From positions 1-64,000 of the forward strand of contig CAJNOP010000539.1 in NCBI GenBank assembly GCA_905250075.1: 64,000 bases of DNA. The letters run 5' to 3'. A program made the translations under genes and the position numbers. The DNA is from Rotaria sp. Silwood1. Lineage: Eukaryota; Rotifera; Eurotatoria; Philodinida; Philodinidae. Every line of letters starts with the position of its first letter. Position 1 is the stretch's first letter. Below, in pieces: positions 13,801 through 25,813 of the stretch. The notes beneath the pieces were generated by a model. It searched no databases. It was not told where the DNA came from and saw only the letters and a program-made list of their open reading frames with translations.

Positions 13801-16800
13801 TTTTTTCGTTGCACCTATCCTAAGATACAATTATCATAAAATTGCTCATATACCCCAGCGGATCCGATGCTCTTATCTCAGACTAGGAGCAACCAAAAGA
13901 TCTGAAACATTCACAATAAACTGTCCTTATTGAGGCCTATATACATGCAAAGTTACAGGCTGAAACTCAAAACTCACTTTTCCTGATATTCCTGAGGGGG
14001 ACCACGGCTTTTTCCGAAACATATAGTAAAAATGCTATATCTCAGCAGTAAGAAGCTAGCGGCACGAACTTTTTTGGGAGGACTCATAGATCATTAGGAC
14101 CTACATAATCCCCATACGGCCGACTCAAAAGCGATGTGACACTTGGAAATGTTCCCTCGTTAGTTATGCTAAATTGTTTATGAAAAAAAAAGTGTACTAA
14201 GATTACCAGAGTCAATCGAAGATTAATAGAATGAATTGTTTTTTTTATATCATAGTATTTATTTTAAATAGCTCTATTTCGATGCTCTTTCTTTGTAATA
14301 AATATATATTCTATATAAGGAAAACTTGTTACTGTTTTGATTTTTCTAGTCGGGGAAATTTTCTTTTTTCACAGTATATTCTGCAGTTCTGCATGTATTT
14401 ATCCTTGCATTTCTAACAATGAGAAGTCATTAGGTATATTTTCATAATAATCAAGGTTAGAATATTCTAAATACTACAGGAAATTTGACTTATAAAGAAT
14501 AGAGAGAGAGATTAAAAAACAAATCAGATTCATGTGAACTTCATATTTTTGTATTAAAAAACAAAAATTTTTGTTTTAGATATAAAACAAGTTATGGTAT
14601 TCTTGAATTATATCGAAATAATGAATTAATTTATTCTGAAGATGATAATAAAACATTAGGACAAACCGATTGTCGAGAAAGAATTGTAAGTATATTTTAG
14701 ACAAAAAATAAATTCTTTATTAAACTAAATTTCTTTTTCTTTAGACAATAACAGCTCGTTGGGTTCAACAAACAAATCAAGTTATTTCAAGTGATGAAAG
14801 TAGTTCATCAGATTCTGAAATAAATAATAATAATAATAATATATCATCATGTTCAACACATCACAATCGTATTTTAGATTCAATTGATTTAAATGCTGAA
14901 AATGCATTACCCTCTGTGGTAAATTTTTGAAGAAAAAAAACTTTTTAATGAATCAAATTTTTTTTTTCTTCTCTAAATTAAGATATTTTCTCAAAAACAT
15001 GAATATTATCAATTTCTTATTGAAATATCTGATATGGGTTGTAAAGAAAATAATATTTGTATACGTGATATATCACGTCAAATACTTGATTTAGTTCCTG
15101 TTGATAATCAAACAAAAATTGCATTTATTAGTTGTTTAACAGCACCAAAATCAAATTCAGATGAAAATGGTTTACGTTTTAAAAATTTTTATTATCATAT
15201 ATCACCAACACAATTATTATATAATTTAAAAACAACATTTATTAAATTAGTACCATCTATACCAACACCAAGTGAATTAACTGAAATTGATGCTATATAT
15301 GTAAGATTTCTTAATGCTGGTGGTTTAATATGTTTATTAAATATATTAACACAAAAACAATTTATTGAACAATGTGACATAAAAACACATAAATCAATTT
15401 ATCTTAATATATTTTATATGTTAAAACGTTTTCTTCTTATACTTGGATATTATCAATTAAAAATAACAAATCATAATGATTCATTAGATCAGATACTTAA
15501 TTTAATGCCTATGACAAATATATATATTGGTGAACATCATATACCAATTGAAAAACGTATAGCTCTTTTATTACATCAACATATGAATGATTTTCCCATA
15601 CCGAAAAATTCTTTTCTACAATATAATCATATTATTGATATTATACGTCTTATATGGTGTTTAGCATCAAATAATAAACAAATATCATTTGATGTTAATT
15701 TAAAAAATGATTTTAATTTAATACATCAAACATTTAAACAAGAAAATGTAAGTATGAATATATATATTAAGAGTGGTAAAAATAGCTCTTCCGTATCCGA
15801 GTTTTGACTATTATTCAATTTCTAACGAATGAAACTTTTTCAAACATATAAATACAGAACAATAAATCTAAAGTTTAAAATAAAAAAAATGAATTTTGTA
15901 CAGACACACTATTTCCGAGATATCAATGGTTTTCTAAATACTAAATAGAGTCAATATATCATTTTTAGAAGTGAACGAAACTTTCTAACAAAACACATTA
16001 TTTTTGTTATTCTTATGAGCATAGATATAGGAAAAGATACTAATCAAATTTGGAATATATATCAGTTCATATAATGAATATCATAGAATAAAGAAAAGCT
16101 TTATTAATGAGATATTTATTTGAAGTCCAAATAAGAAAAACAAAAAAAGGCGGATGAGTATTTTTTGAATAACTTTTGACAGAAACATATTGGAAAGAGG
16201 AAACGAAAGATGCATCGAATGTATGTCTTCTTGATTGTGAACGGTTTTTTCTTAATTGAAGACAGAAAAATGTCCTCAAAGTAAAATTAAGAGGGAGAGA
16301 AAGATAAAAATGTCCCTAATATGAAAGAAAACGAATATAGATATAGTAAAATGATCTGTGCAGATAGTTCGATTTAAAAATGTCAACTGCTTCAGACTAG
16401 TCTAGTGTCCGATGTCACTTGTCGTCCGGGCAAGGGGACGGAGCGAAAAAACCGTACTTCCAGACTATGTGATAACTGTGCATCGGATCTCTTTAACTAT
16501 TTTAAGTCTACTATCGACTTTTGTTACGGTATATTAGCCGGAGTCCAACTTACTTAAGTCAACATCACCCTAAAACCCAAATACTTCATGGTACTTCAAA
16601 ATTGGAAGTACCATGAAGTATTTGGGCTTTCTTGTCAGATAGACTTACGTAGACTGGACTCCGGCTAATATACCGTAACACAAGTCGATAGTAGACTTGA
16701 AATAGCTAAAGAGATCTGATGCACAGTTATCACATAGTCTGGAAGTACGGTATTTTTGCTCCTTCCTCTTGCATCCGGGTCACTTTTTGAACATGTATTA

Positions 16801-19800
16801 TGAACTAAAGTATATAAAGTGACGAAAATGACAATAGATGAATTAAATAATGATATTCATCGTGAAACACTATTATCTCACAATTTGGCAAGGATGATAT
16901 AATATTCAAAAATGATTATTTTGTCATGAAACGAATAAATAAGAATGGAACTCAAATATGGATTTGTACACATCAATTGTGAAAATGCTTCAATTAACAT
17001 ATGTAAAAGTTCAATTGTATTCTCTGTCCGATTCTACTTTGCAAACATTTTTTCTTAATTATCAAGCAAAAAATGTTTGCAATCAAACTAGAATAAATAG
17101 ATCTAAAAGTCTGGGCCTTGTGCATTTTTGTAGATCTCTATTTAGTTGTTCGAATGTATTTCTGATTATGGAAAATTCATCTTAGTCACTTTACGGAGTA
17201 TGTTAGAATTTCAAAAACATCAATTTTAAGTTCTTGAAAATGATGCATCTTCATCTACTATTATCGTTATTGCATTTTTTTCTAAAAGAACTGTTAAAAA
17301 TAATTTACTTTAATATTTCAGGTAAATCCTAATGATCAATATATACTAAATGATTATTCTGAAGAAGATACTGAAAGTCAATTAGCTTGTCGTGAAGGTT
17401 TAGAATTATTATGTATATCAATAGCATTAGTACCATTAAGTGTTGAACAATTATTAAAAGAAAATTTTTTTGAATATTTTCTAATTGATCTTATACTTTA
17501 TTGTCATTATCCAAGTATACGTCATACAGCATCAGAACAAATATTAATATTAACAACACATTGTTCACAAGGACAAACAGAACATTTATTAAAATATTTA
17601 ATTGATAAACAATTTCAAATATTTAATAAATATTCAGAATATTTAAAAATTTATTCATCATATTCATCAGATTTTTTTTTCTTATTATGTCGTTTATTAA
17701 CATTTGCATATCAAAATCATATAATACCATTAAATATTGAACAACAATTACATGATGAAATATTATGGTTAAAAAATATACAATTACCTATTGATGATCA
17801 TTTATTACGTGGTCATTTAAATTTAGCACGTGATTTATTACAATTTCAAACAAGTGAACATAAACGTTTCTATGGAATTGATCAATTATTAATACAACAA
17901 ATTATTGAACAATTTCTTTTTCCAGCATCAACATTACTTTATCAATTTCGTTCAACAAAACAACAAAATAATCTTTTAAAACAAACTAATGATAATGATG
18001 ATGATAATGAACTTAAAGAACCATCAACACCTATTTGTCAAACATCAATAACAATATCAGCTGCTTTTGATTTATTAGTTATATTAGGAACATATTGTAT
18101 TGATAATTTAAAATTAATTGATAAATATATTACAGATCTTTTTTATTCAGGTAAAAAAAAAGCCGAAGGAAATTTTATTCAGATAAACTAGTTCTACTAA
18201 TTAGAAATTTATCATCGAAACAAACTTTAAGATCGCTGTCTTCCTTTTCCAAAATCGATTTTTGCTGAAGTATATAAAATGTCTACGAAACGTTCGTCTC
18301 ATGAAAATATACCAATAAAAAGAATTTTACGATTATAAACCTTACTGTTCATGAGATTTCCAGGAGTCAAGTTGCAAAATAGAGCTCTCATACGTATAAA
18401 TATTTTTTCAATACATTTCAAGTTATAGGGTTTGGACTACTCTCATTTGAAAGAGAACTTTTTATTGCTTCGGATAACGAGAAAGAGTTTCTTCAATTTT
18501 TACTTTCAATACTAAAGATCACACAGCAAAATTTCTTTTCTTTATTCGATAGAGTATCTACTCCTCTATTTAATAAAAAAACCACAGCTTACTAGAATGA
18601 ATTATATTGGAAAAAAATCTATTCGAAATTTGATAATTTATGCAAAAACTAGTTTCGAGAAAAACGCGCAAAATTTTTTTTTTTTGTACGTTTAGCTGAT
18701 GCTCACTGAATATGATTATATGACATATCACTCAAAAAATCTACCTAAAATTCCATCTAATAGCCTACTAACAAAATAACAATTCATAATAGAAGAAGAT
18801 AACTCTCAGAATGAAATTAGAGTTTTTCTATAGATTTTTGTTATTGATCTTTTCGCTAGGGAGCTCTAGAAATTCATCATGAATCTCCGAGAAATTTTTT
18901 AAAGTTAAAATTTTCTTTATGAATTTTTAAATTAGACATCCTAGAGATCATGCCTATAAGTTTATCTCAACAAAATATATTTTTATCGAAAAATCAATTT
19001 TCTTGACATTTCTTAGGAAAACACACAGAATTGTATGAAAACCTATCATATAAACTCGAACGTTTTTCCAAATATTCATAATCTATTAGAATTTACACAA
19101 TACATAATACTTTCTGTTCAAAAGAGATTAATTCACTAATAAAATTTTCGTTCATTAGATGAAAATTGATCAATGTCAAATAATCAAAAGTAACTAATAG
19201 AAAAATTTTGATAAAAAATAATAAGATATGTTTCATGATGATTTTTTTGTTTTCGTTTTCAATCTTTTTTTTGCAAAAATGAACTTTAATTTTATATAAT
19301 TATTTATTAGCTCCTGATTCAAATTTACATGAATGGGATTATTCATTACCAATTGGTTCACGTTCAAATGAAGGTTTTGTTGGTTTAAAAAATGCTGGTG
19401 CAACATGTTATATGAATTCTGTTTTACAACAATTATTTATGATTCAACCATTACGTACAGCTTTATTATCTGTTAAAATTCCACCAGAATATGGTGATGA
19501 TGAATCAGAGGAAGATGATCTACGTCGTGATACAGTAAAAAATACAACAAAAAAAAATTTCTAAAAATAAACAAAATGTTTTGTTTTTTTTTCATACTTA
19601 GTTTGATCCAATATCTGATGGAAAATCATCTATTAAAGATAATAAAATAACAGTATCACCAACAAAAGATACTAAAAATGATAGAAATGAATATAATATT
19701 CAAATTCTTCGTCAAATTCAAAGAATATTTGGACATTTATTAGAATCAAAATTACAATATTATATTCCAAAAGGATTTTGGAAAATATTTAAGTAAATAC

Positions 19801-22800
19801 ATATATAAAATAAATACTAATTTTTATTATTCTTATTTATTCTTAGATTTGCTGGTGAACCAGTCAATTTACGTGATCAACAAGATGCTATTGAATTTTT
19901 AAATACAGTTGTTGATAGTCTTGATGAAGCATTAAAAACATTAAATTTACCACAAATATGTTCAAAAGTTTTAGGTGGAAAATTTGCTGATCAAAAAATT
20001 TGTAAAGATTGTCCACATCGGTATGTGCTTTGTTTTTTTTTTCGTTTAAAAGAAACTCTACAGAGTTTGTTTTTTTTTATTTAAAGATATTCACGTGAAG
20101 AAGATTTTACATTAATAAGTGTTGATATTCGTCATAGTCAAAATTTAAAAGAATCTCTTGAACAATATGTTATTGGAGAATTACTTGATGGACCTAATGC
20201 ATATCATTGTGAAAAATGTAATAAAAAGGTATAATAAGAAGAAAAGTATTTGTGTTCTGTTTTTTTTTTTGAATTTAGTTTTTTTTTGATAGGTTGATAC
20301 AATAAAACGAACATGTTTTAAAAAATTACCAACTGTTCTTGCTATTCAACTTAAACGATTTGATTATGATTGGGAACGTGAAACTCCAATTAAATTTAAT
20401 GATTATTTTGAATTTCCAAGAGAGTTAGATATGGAACCATATACAGTTCAAGGTCTTGCTAAAGCTGAAGGTAAATTTTTTGTTGTTAAATTTAAAATAG
20501 AAGACTAAAATCTAAAAGTAATTCAATAAATTTTGTCATATGCTTATAAATTTTCTTCATATAATCTAAAACACTTTAGAGAATCTTCTCTAAAAGATTG
20601 GTTTTTTTTGTTCTATAATCAGGTACTTCTGTGATTGATGAAAATACAAGTGATGATCAAACTTCGACAAATTCTAATAGTAACGATGGTACTTGTTATA
20701 AACTTGTTGGTATTATTGTACATATGGGTCAAGCTAATGGCGGTCATTATTATTCATTTATACAACACAAGTAAATTTCATTGAATGATATTTATTAATA
20801 AATATATTTATATATACATATAGAAATGAATCAAATTCTTCTCATTGGTATAAATTTGATGATATAGATGTATCAGAATGTAAAATGGATGATGATGAAG
20901 AACTTCGATCACAATGTTTTGGTGGTGATAATCCAACATCATCATTTGATCAACCACCTATGAAAAGGTTTGTTTGTTTGTTTGTTTTTTTTTGAAGTTA
21001 ATTCTACATATATATGAACAATTTTTTATTTTCTGATAGACAACGACGTTGGTGGAATGGATATATTTTATTTTATGAAAAATTATCAATTGATTCTTCA
21101 AATTCCGAAGATAATCTTGAAAAAGATTTTGCACAATTACAATTATGTATATCAAAATATAAATCTAATGATATATATTAGTTTTGTTTTTGTTTTTTTA
21201 AAGATGATCAAACACAACGTATGCCATTATCCGTACAACGTAGTGTTCGAAAACAAAATATAAAATTTCTTCATAATCGAATACTTTTCAGTCCTGAATT
21301 TTTTATATTTATAAAAAAACTTCTACAAAATAATATACATTATTTAGTTAATTTTATTCCACAATTACAACATGAAGATAAAAATTCTTTAACAAATGTA
21401 AATTTGATGTTAATTTTGAAAAAACAAAATCTTTCTAAAATTTATCATTTCTAGACACATGAAGAATTAGCTTTGATTAGTATTCAAATAGCAATAAAAT
21501 TTATTTTTTCAATTGGATGGCATTCAAAAAAAGCACTTCGGTTTGTATTCATAGACAAATACATAGAAAAAACAAAAAAAAAATATTTCCGAATGATCAA
21601 TACCTTTATTATCCTATAAATACTTTTTTTTTATTAGTGGTCAAATAAATGAATGGATTGATCCAATATCTCATTGTTTACGTTTATCACGTAAAGCTCG
21701 ATATTATTTAGCTGATGAACTTTTAATTAAACATCCAAATCGTTTTCACGAATATTTAATTGATTGTACATCAGCTGAAGTAAGAAAAAATGAAATTCGT
21801 CTACAAAAATATCTTAAAAAAAAAATCAAATAGGTTCGTAGTGGATTTAGTCGAATACTTGTAGTTCTTGCACGAACTTCTCGACAAGATGATGAAAATT
21901 CTAATCAATCATCAGGTATTTATTTTATTTATTTAAAAAACAAAAAAAAAGAAATTTATACTTCAATTTTTTTTTTGTTTCTACTATAGATCAAATACTT
22001 ATTGAAGATACTATTATAACTAATGTTGTACGTTTACTTAAAAAAGAAATGTTTGATAATATTAAAACATTAATACAATATTTTCAATTTTTTATTCTGT
22101 ATCTATCAAATGGTCGTTATGAAGTAAGGTTTTTTTTTTAAATTAATAATAAAACAAACAATTTTTTTTTGTTTTTTGTTAATTTTGAAATTTCAAGTGT
22201 GAAAAATTAATTCATTTAAATGTTCCAATAATATTTGCTACAATGGCATATGATGATACAATAATATCATCAATACCACGTTTTGGTGAACCATCAAAAG
22301 TTTCAATTATACTTTCAACATTAATTCGTTGTTTTGATGTTTCAATGTTATGTAAAACAAGACAAGTAATAAAAAAAACTCCTTTTCAATAAAAAGAAAA
22401 AAAAACAATTTCTTTTTTTATTTAGTCAAATAATGAACTTTTACCAAATCCATATTATGCATTTGATAATAGTCCATTATGTTCTATTCCAGAAGATATG
22501 ATTAATATTATTTATAAACAAGAAAATTTTTTAAAAAGAATTATTGAAGAAATTTGTTCATGTGACGAACTATTTAATCTTCTTCGATTTCTTATTTGGG
22601 AAAATCCAGATATTACTTGGATTATACTTCATGACATCATCGGATCAGTAAGTCATTTATATACTTATAATTATTTTTGAAAGAAAAACGTTTAAAATTG
22701 TTCATATTTATGATCGTTTACTTATTTTCAAATGTCTTTTTGTTTTCAATTCGATAGTTTGATTAAATATCATGTCTAGGGGTCGATTAGTTCAGATCTG

Positions 22801-23722
22801 AGGAACTGTTCAAACAGTTCTCGTGAACTGTTAAAAAACCTTTGTTCTGCTTTCGGAGATGGTATTCCCAAAAACAGAACAAAGCTTTTTTTAACAGTTC
22901 CTCAGAGCTGAACTTGTCGACCCCTAATCATGTCTATTAATAATTTTAGCTTTCAAAAGTTTATGCAAATGACTTACGTTCTCTACTTCATATAATATAT
23001 GTGGTGCTTACAATTGAAGATTCTTGGCAAGAAGTTCGAATCTTATATGCATTAAAAGGCATTCCAATATCAAATGAAAAACAAATAATGAATGAAAATT
23101 CATCAACACCATTATCATCACCACCAACAACATTAAATAATAATCCTCTTAATAATAATAATAATAATGTTTCTTTAAATCTATTTGATATATTTTTAAA
23201 ATTGAAATCATCTCATGAAAAACGAGCTTATCAATTTCTTAAAATGCTTTGTCAATTATTTACAACGTAAATTGAATTAATGGTTCTTTTTTTTTGTTTT
23301 ATAAATTCTATATTACAATTTTAGTTGTACGAAAGCAAATAATTTATTACAAACAGATCAAGATATAAAACATCATTGGATACAAGCTGTTCATTGGTTA
23401 CGTAATCAACTTGAAGTAATTGAATTTTATTTTATAAATTTTGTTTTATTATTTATTTAACTTAGCGACCAAATCACATTCCAACAAATTATTCTTATTA
23501 TCAATCTCAAGGACAAATAACCAATAATGATATATCCCAAGGATATTTTCTTGAACGAACACCAAGTGCTAGATCAGTATTAGAAAAAGCTTGTGATTTA
23601 TGTTCGGATAAAGTAAAAAAAATTTAAGAAAAAACAAAAAAACAATTTTTTTAAAATTTCAATGATTAATTTAGGAAAATGATGATACTGGTTCAAATAG
23701 TGATGAAGGTGATGAAAATTAA
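7871..23722 (+). CDS. USP9X: Ubiquitin carboxyl-terminal hydrolase, USP9X/fat facets family
   Basis: Deubiquitinating cysteine protease. The family removes ubiquitin from many substrates in the cytosol and affects endocytosis, polarity and development. I could join 41 exons by GT-AG rules into one frame of 7539 nt, about 2512 residues, close to the roughly 2550 of vertebrate USP9X. The order matches: a long helical N-terminal half, a ubiquitin-like segment near residues 866-955, the USP catalytic core near 1557-1958, then a helical C-terminal half. The Cys box [12 protein letters not shown] puts the catalytic Cys at residue 1566. The His box ANGGHYYSF puts the catalytic His at 1878. CXXC finger pairs occur in KICKDCPHR and YHCEKCN. 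WYKFDD and [13 protein letters not shown] close the core. Start chosen at [10 protein letters not shown], which reads in phase into the conserved [12 protein letters not shown]. No stops or frameshifts were found, so it is probably functional. Confidence 0.95.
8619..8935. mobile_element. Foldback MITE in intron 4 of the USP9X-like gene
   Basis: Both ends carry TTATTTAGAACATATC in inverted orientation (8619-8634 and 8920-8935). The inverted similarity continues inward: AAAATCTTAT near each end, and TCTACAATATTT near 8709 mirrored near 8805-8820. Length is 317 bp. No coding capacity is visible, so it is a non-autonomous element. A target-site duplication could not be decided because the flanks are AT-rich. 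It accounts for most of the 382-nt intron. Confidence 0.65.
9078..9470. mobile_element. Putative insertion flanked by 12-bp direct repeats in intron 5
   Basis: TGATAGGAAGAA occurs at 9078-9089 and again at 9459-9470 in direct orientation, bracketing about 369 nt of anonymous AT-rich sequence. This looks like a target-site duplication around an inserted element. No inverted ends, poly-A tail or coding capacity were recognised, so the class is unknown and chance or slippage remains possible. Confidence 0.35.
13536..14162. mobile_element. Long-armed foldback MITE in intron 18, termini shared with the Tigger-like element
   Basis: The arms are inverted copies of about 300 bp each. The left end reads CGAGGGAGCATTCTCAACTG; the reverse complement of the right end reads CGAGGGAACATTTCCAAGTG. 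Both arms contain GTGCCGCTAGCTT and TGGTCCCCCTCAGGAA. The element spans 13539-14159 and is flanked by TTA on both sides (13536-13538 and 14160-14162), a plausible 3-bp target duplication. There is no coding capacity. The terminal CGAGGGAACAT matches the ends of the transposon at 47232-50181. Confidence 0.8.
16414..16785. mobile_element. Near-perfect foldback MITE in intron 21
   Basis: One large palindrome with arms of about 170 bp. Both arms include CCGTACTTCCAGACTATGTG, AGTCTACTATCGACTT and TACGGTATATTAGCCGGAGT. The centre is a hairpin of CCCAAATACTTCATGGTACT with its inverse at about 16577-16627. GTCACTT lies directly outside both ends (16414-16420 and 16779-16785), a candidate 7-8 bp target duplication of hAT-like type. 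No coding capacity. Confidence 0.8.
18151..19310 (+). other. Intron 22 of the USP9X-like gene, 1160 nt
   Basis: This long intron immediately precedes the exon with the catalytic Cys box. It is AT-rich with a poly-T run at about 18675. I saw no inverted ends and no open frame of note, in contrast with introns 4, 18, 21 and 37. Intron 11 (10955-11547) likewise shows nothing recognisable. Confidence 0.4.
19311..21130 (+). other. USP catalytic domain exons of the USP9X-like gene
   Basis: Eight exons (19311-19534 through 21040-21146) encode the papain-like USP fold. The catalytic Cys codon is at 19406-19408 and the His codon at 20745-20747. Between the two boxes lie the QQDAIEFL motif (QQD box), the finger region with CXXC pairs, and [15 protein letters not shown]. 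An acidic insert after the Cys box ([12 protein letters not shown]) corresponds to a variable loop. All residues expected for activity are present. Confidence 0.9.
22769..22934. mobile_element. hAT-like MITE with 8-bp target duplication in intron 37
   Basis: A 150-bp element at 22777-22926 begins TAGGGGTCGA and ends TCGACCCCTA. It is flanked on both sides by ATCATGTC (22769-22776 and 22927-22934). An 8-bp duplication and an AGGGGTC terminus are typical of the hAT superfamily. The arms continue inward with GTTCAG, CTGAGGAACTGTT and TTTGTTCTG in inverted copies. Non-coding. It fills half of a 302-nt intron. Confidence 0.85.
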
Positions 23723-24832
23723 ATCTATAGACCATCGAATATTCACATAATTAATCAGCAACAAAATAAAACTTTATAACAAAGAAAAATTTTCTTTTTT
23801 TTTTAATTTCCGAATTGTTCATCTAATCCTATTAACATACATAGACAAAGTCTGTATATGTCGAAAATCTTTGTAAAAACGAAAAAATAGAAACAACAAT
23901 AACAAAATATTTTCTACAATTTATTTTATTTTTTCTTTTCTGTTCTTTTTTAAACTATATCAAAATGGATTCTATGTGTATATTTGTGTTTTGTCCTTGT
24001 AGAAAAAAAGAAAACAGGTTATTTTTTTAATTGCAGAGTATTTTGACGATCATAATAATAATAATGATGATGTTTGACCTGTGCAACTCAGCTGTAGCTA
24101 TTTTTCTTTCTCTGTGTGTGTTTATTCTCTTATTATCACGGCTGTGTTTTTTATTTTTATTTTTTCTTTCGTTTTCGTTCTTTCTTTTTTTCTTTTTTTT
24201 AATTCAGAAATTGAAAGCGCATGAGAGCAAGAAAACTAAATAAAGTGAATCTATTTTCAAAAAATTATTTAATAAATTAATCAAGAATATCAAATCAATG
24301 ATACAATTATTGGAATCGTTCGTAGGACAGAGCTGAGAAGACTTGATCATTTTATTTGAATCTACGGTAAAGACTTCTGACTAATAGCTTATTATTGTTA
24401 GTATCCACCATAGTGATAATCAACATGCTTTGGTCAATACGAAAATACATGTTCATATTTTTGATAGTTCATATAGGACATCTCATCATCTGTAAAGGAA
24501 TTTTTTATAAAACAAAACGATTCTGTTAGAAAAATAATATTGATTATGTAAATGGCACGGATGGGTTACCGGATACCAGATTCAATTATAGGATACTAAT
24601 TATTGTTGAAGTATCGCGTTTTGACGCTTTTTTTATAGCATAATATTGCGTTCTCCTCCTTTAAGAGCATTAAAAAAACTGAGTCTCGAACTTCGACTTG
24701 AAACTTTGCATAGAGACACCTCTTAAGAGATATGATGAGTGTCATTCTCAGCATGTTTATTTTTAGTATTATTCATACAGATCAATAAAAAGACATGTGT
24801 ATACAGGTTTATACAAGTCTATCTATATAAAG
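23723..24832 (+). other. 3' untranslated region of the USP9X-like gene, then intergenic
   Basis: An AATAAA polyadenylation signal sits at 23765-23770, about 40 nt after the stop codon. Further on there are T-rich tracts and a short ATA/ATG trinucleotide run at about 24050-24070. The last 100 bases are the 3' flank of the receptor gene and resemble the 3' flank of its second copy at 55731-55830. No gene is supported here. Confidence 0.5.
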
Positions 24833-25813
24833 TTATTTGATTGTTGATAATATTTTAATTCGTTCTGTTTTATTATGATAAACTGCAATTTGATTGATTC
24901 TAATTAATTTTTTATTCATAGGTTCTTTTGTTATGAGTAATTGATGGCGACGAAGTTTAGCACAAAAGATTGATTTAGATTGTTCATTTGTCAGTAAAAT
25001 TGCTATTGATCCAATAGCAGAACTACATGCAATGGATAAAAATGATATTGAATATAATGGCCATGGAATTGGTACTATTCTATTGACAATTGTAGAGATT
25101 AAATAAGGTGTACCACCAATTCCAAGAATACTTGTAAAAATAAAAATATTTTTAAATACTTTCATATTTCTCTTCAATCGTCGTGCACTTAGACTTCTTA
25201 GATTAATCTGATTATGTTGTTTAATATGACAAATAATAATTCCATAGAGAATTGTTATTGTAATCATTGGAAATAGAAAAATGATGATGGCACCTAGAAA
25301 TGATATGAGAAAGTTTTTTCTTGTTAAAGTACATACACGAGATTCATCTTCATATTGATAAGCTACTGGTGAAATAAGCAAACTAACAGCAATAATACAA
25401 CTTATTATCCAACTATTAATAATCATTATGCAATTCATACGAAAACTAAGAAGAATTCGATATTTATGAAGAATTGTAATGAAAAAACGAGAAATTGCCT
25501 GAACCATAGAAGAATACGATATAATTGTAGCACCAAATGTTCCTAAACAAGCAATAATCTTACAAGTAAATGTATTCTTATTCTCTAAGCTAAGAGAAGT
25601 ATTTTGAATGAATGCTGGTAATTGTATACAAAAGGTAATCGCATAAACAAGAAGACTAATACAAGAATTACATGATAAAAGATTAATAATAGACCAACAT
25701 TGAGAATGACGATAATATACAATGATAATAATTGTCAATAATGAAAATATAATAGTTATTAGATAAAAAAACGCGAAAAGAGCACTCATAACTATTAAAA
25801 AAGTTTGATCCAT
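24833..25813 (-). CDS. Rhodopsin-like G protein-coupled receptor, copy 1 (bdelloid-expanded type)
   Basis: A complete single-exon frame of 326 residues with seven hydrophobic segments. TM1 lies near residues 5-33 and TM3 ends in MVQAISRFF, the counterpart of the DRY region. A disulfide pair is plausible between the Cys in FTCKIIACLG and the Cys in ESRVCTL of the second extracellular loop. The TM4 Trp is present. TM7 contains IACSSAIGSIAIL instead of a canonical NPxxY. Orphan receptors of this kind form large families in bdelloids; the ligand is unknown. A TTTTAG acceptor about 30 nt upstream of the ATG implies an intron in the 5' untranslated region. A second copy lies at 54750-55730 on the other strand, with the first 351 coding nucleotides identical. 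Confidence 0.8.
   Translation of the reverse strand: MDQTFLIVMSALFAFFYLITIIFSLLTIIIIVYYRHSQCWSIINLLSCNSCISLLVYAITFCIQLPAFIQNTSLSLENKNTFTCKIIACLGTFGATIISYSSMVQAISRFFITILHKYRILLSFRMNCIMIINSWIISCIIAVSLLISPVAYQYEDESRVCTLTRKNFLISFLGAIIIFLFPMITITILYGIIICHIKQHNQINLRSLSARRLKRNMKVFKNIFIFTSILGIGGTPYLISTIVNRIVPIPWPLYSISFLSIACSSAIGSIAILLTNEQSKSIFCAKLRRHQLLITKEPMNKKLIRINQIAVYHNKTERIKILSTIK

Larger units (their letters stand above)
7871..23722 (+). other. Exon map of the USP9X-like gene
   Basis: Exons read by eye with consistent phase: 7871-8018, 8097-8246, 8305-8417, 8472-8584, 8967-9063, 9634-9819, 9894-10078, 10139-10280, 10353-10610, 10686-10784, 10847-10954, 11548-11664, 11719-11866, 11931-12021, 12080-12203, 12273-12373, 12441-12854, 12920-13051, 14580-14685, 14745-14918, 14983-15747, 17322-18150, 19311-19534, 19602-19792, 19847-20020, 20087-20228, 20293-20470, 20623-20770, 20824-20967, 21040-21146, 21204-21397, 21455-21540, 21638-21779, 21834-21915, 21990-22123, 22198-22365, 22426-22647, 22950-23266, 23325-23415, 23466-23612, 23675-23722. 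The lengths sum to a multiple of three. Most introns are 50-80 nt. Seven exceed 300 nt (after exons 4, 5, 11, 18, 21, 22 and 37), and at least four of these carry a foldback transposon. Confidence 0.85.

Noticed and set aside
16958..17185. A 75-codon frame within intron 21 of the USP9X-like gene
   Set aside because: It lies between well-supported splice sites with exact phase on both sides and has no recognisable content.
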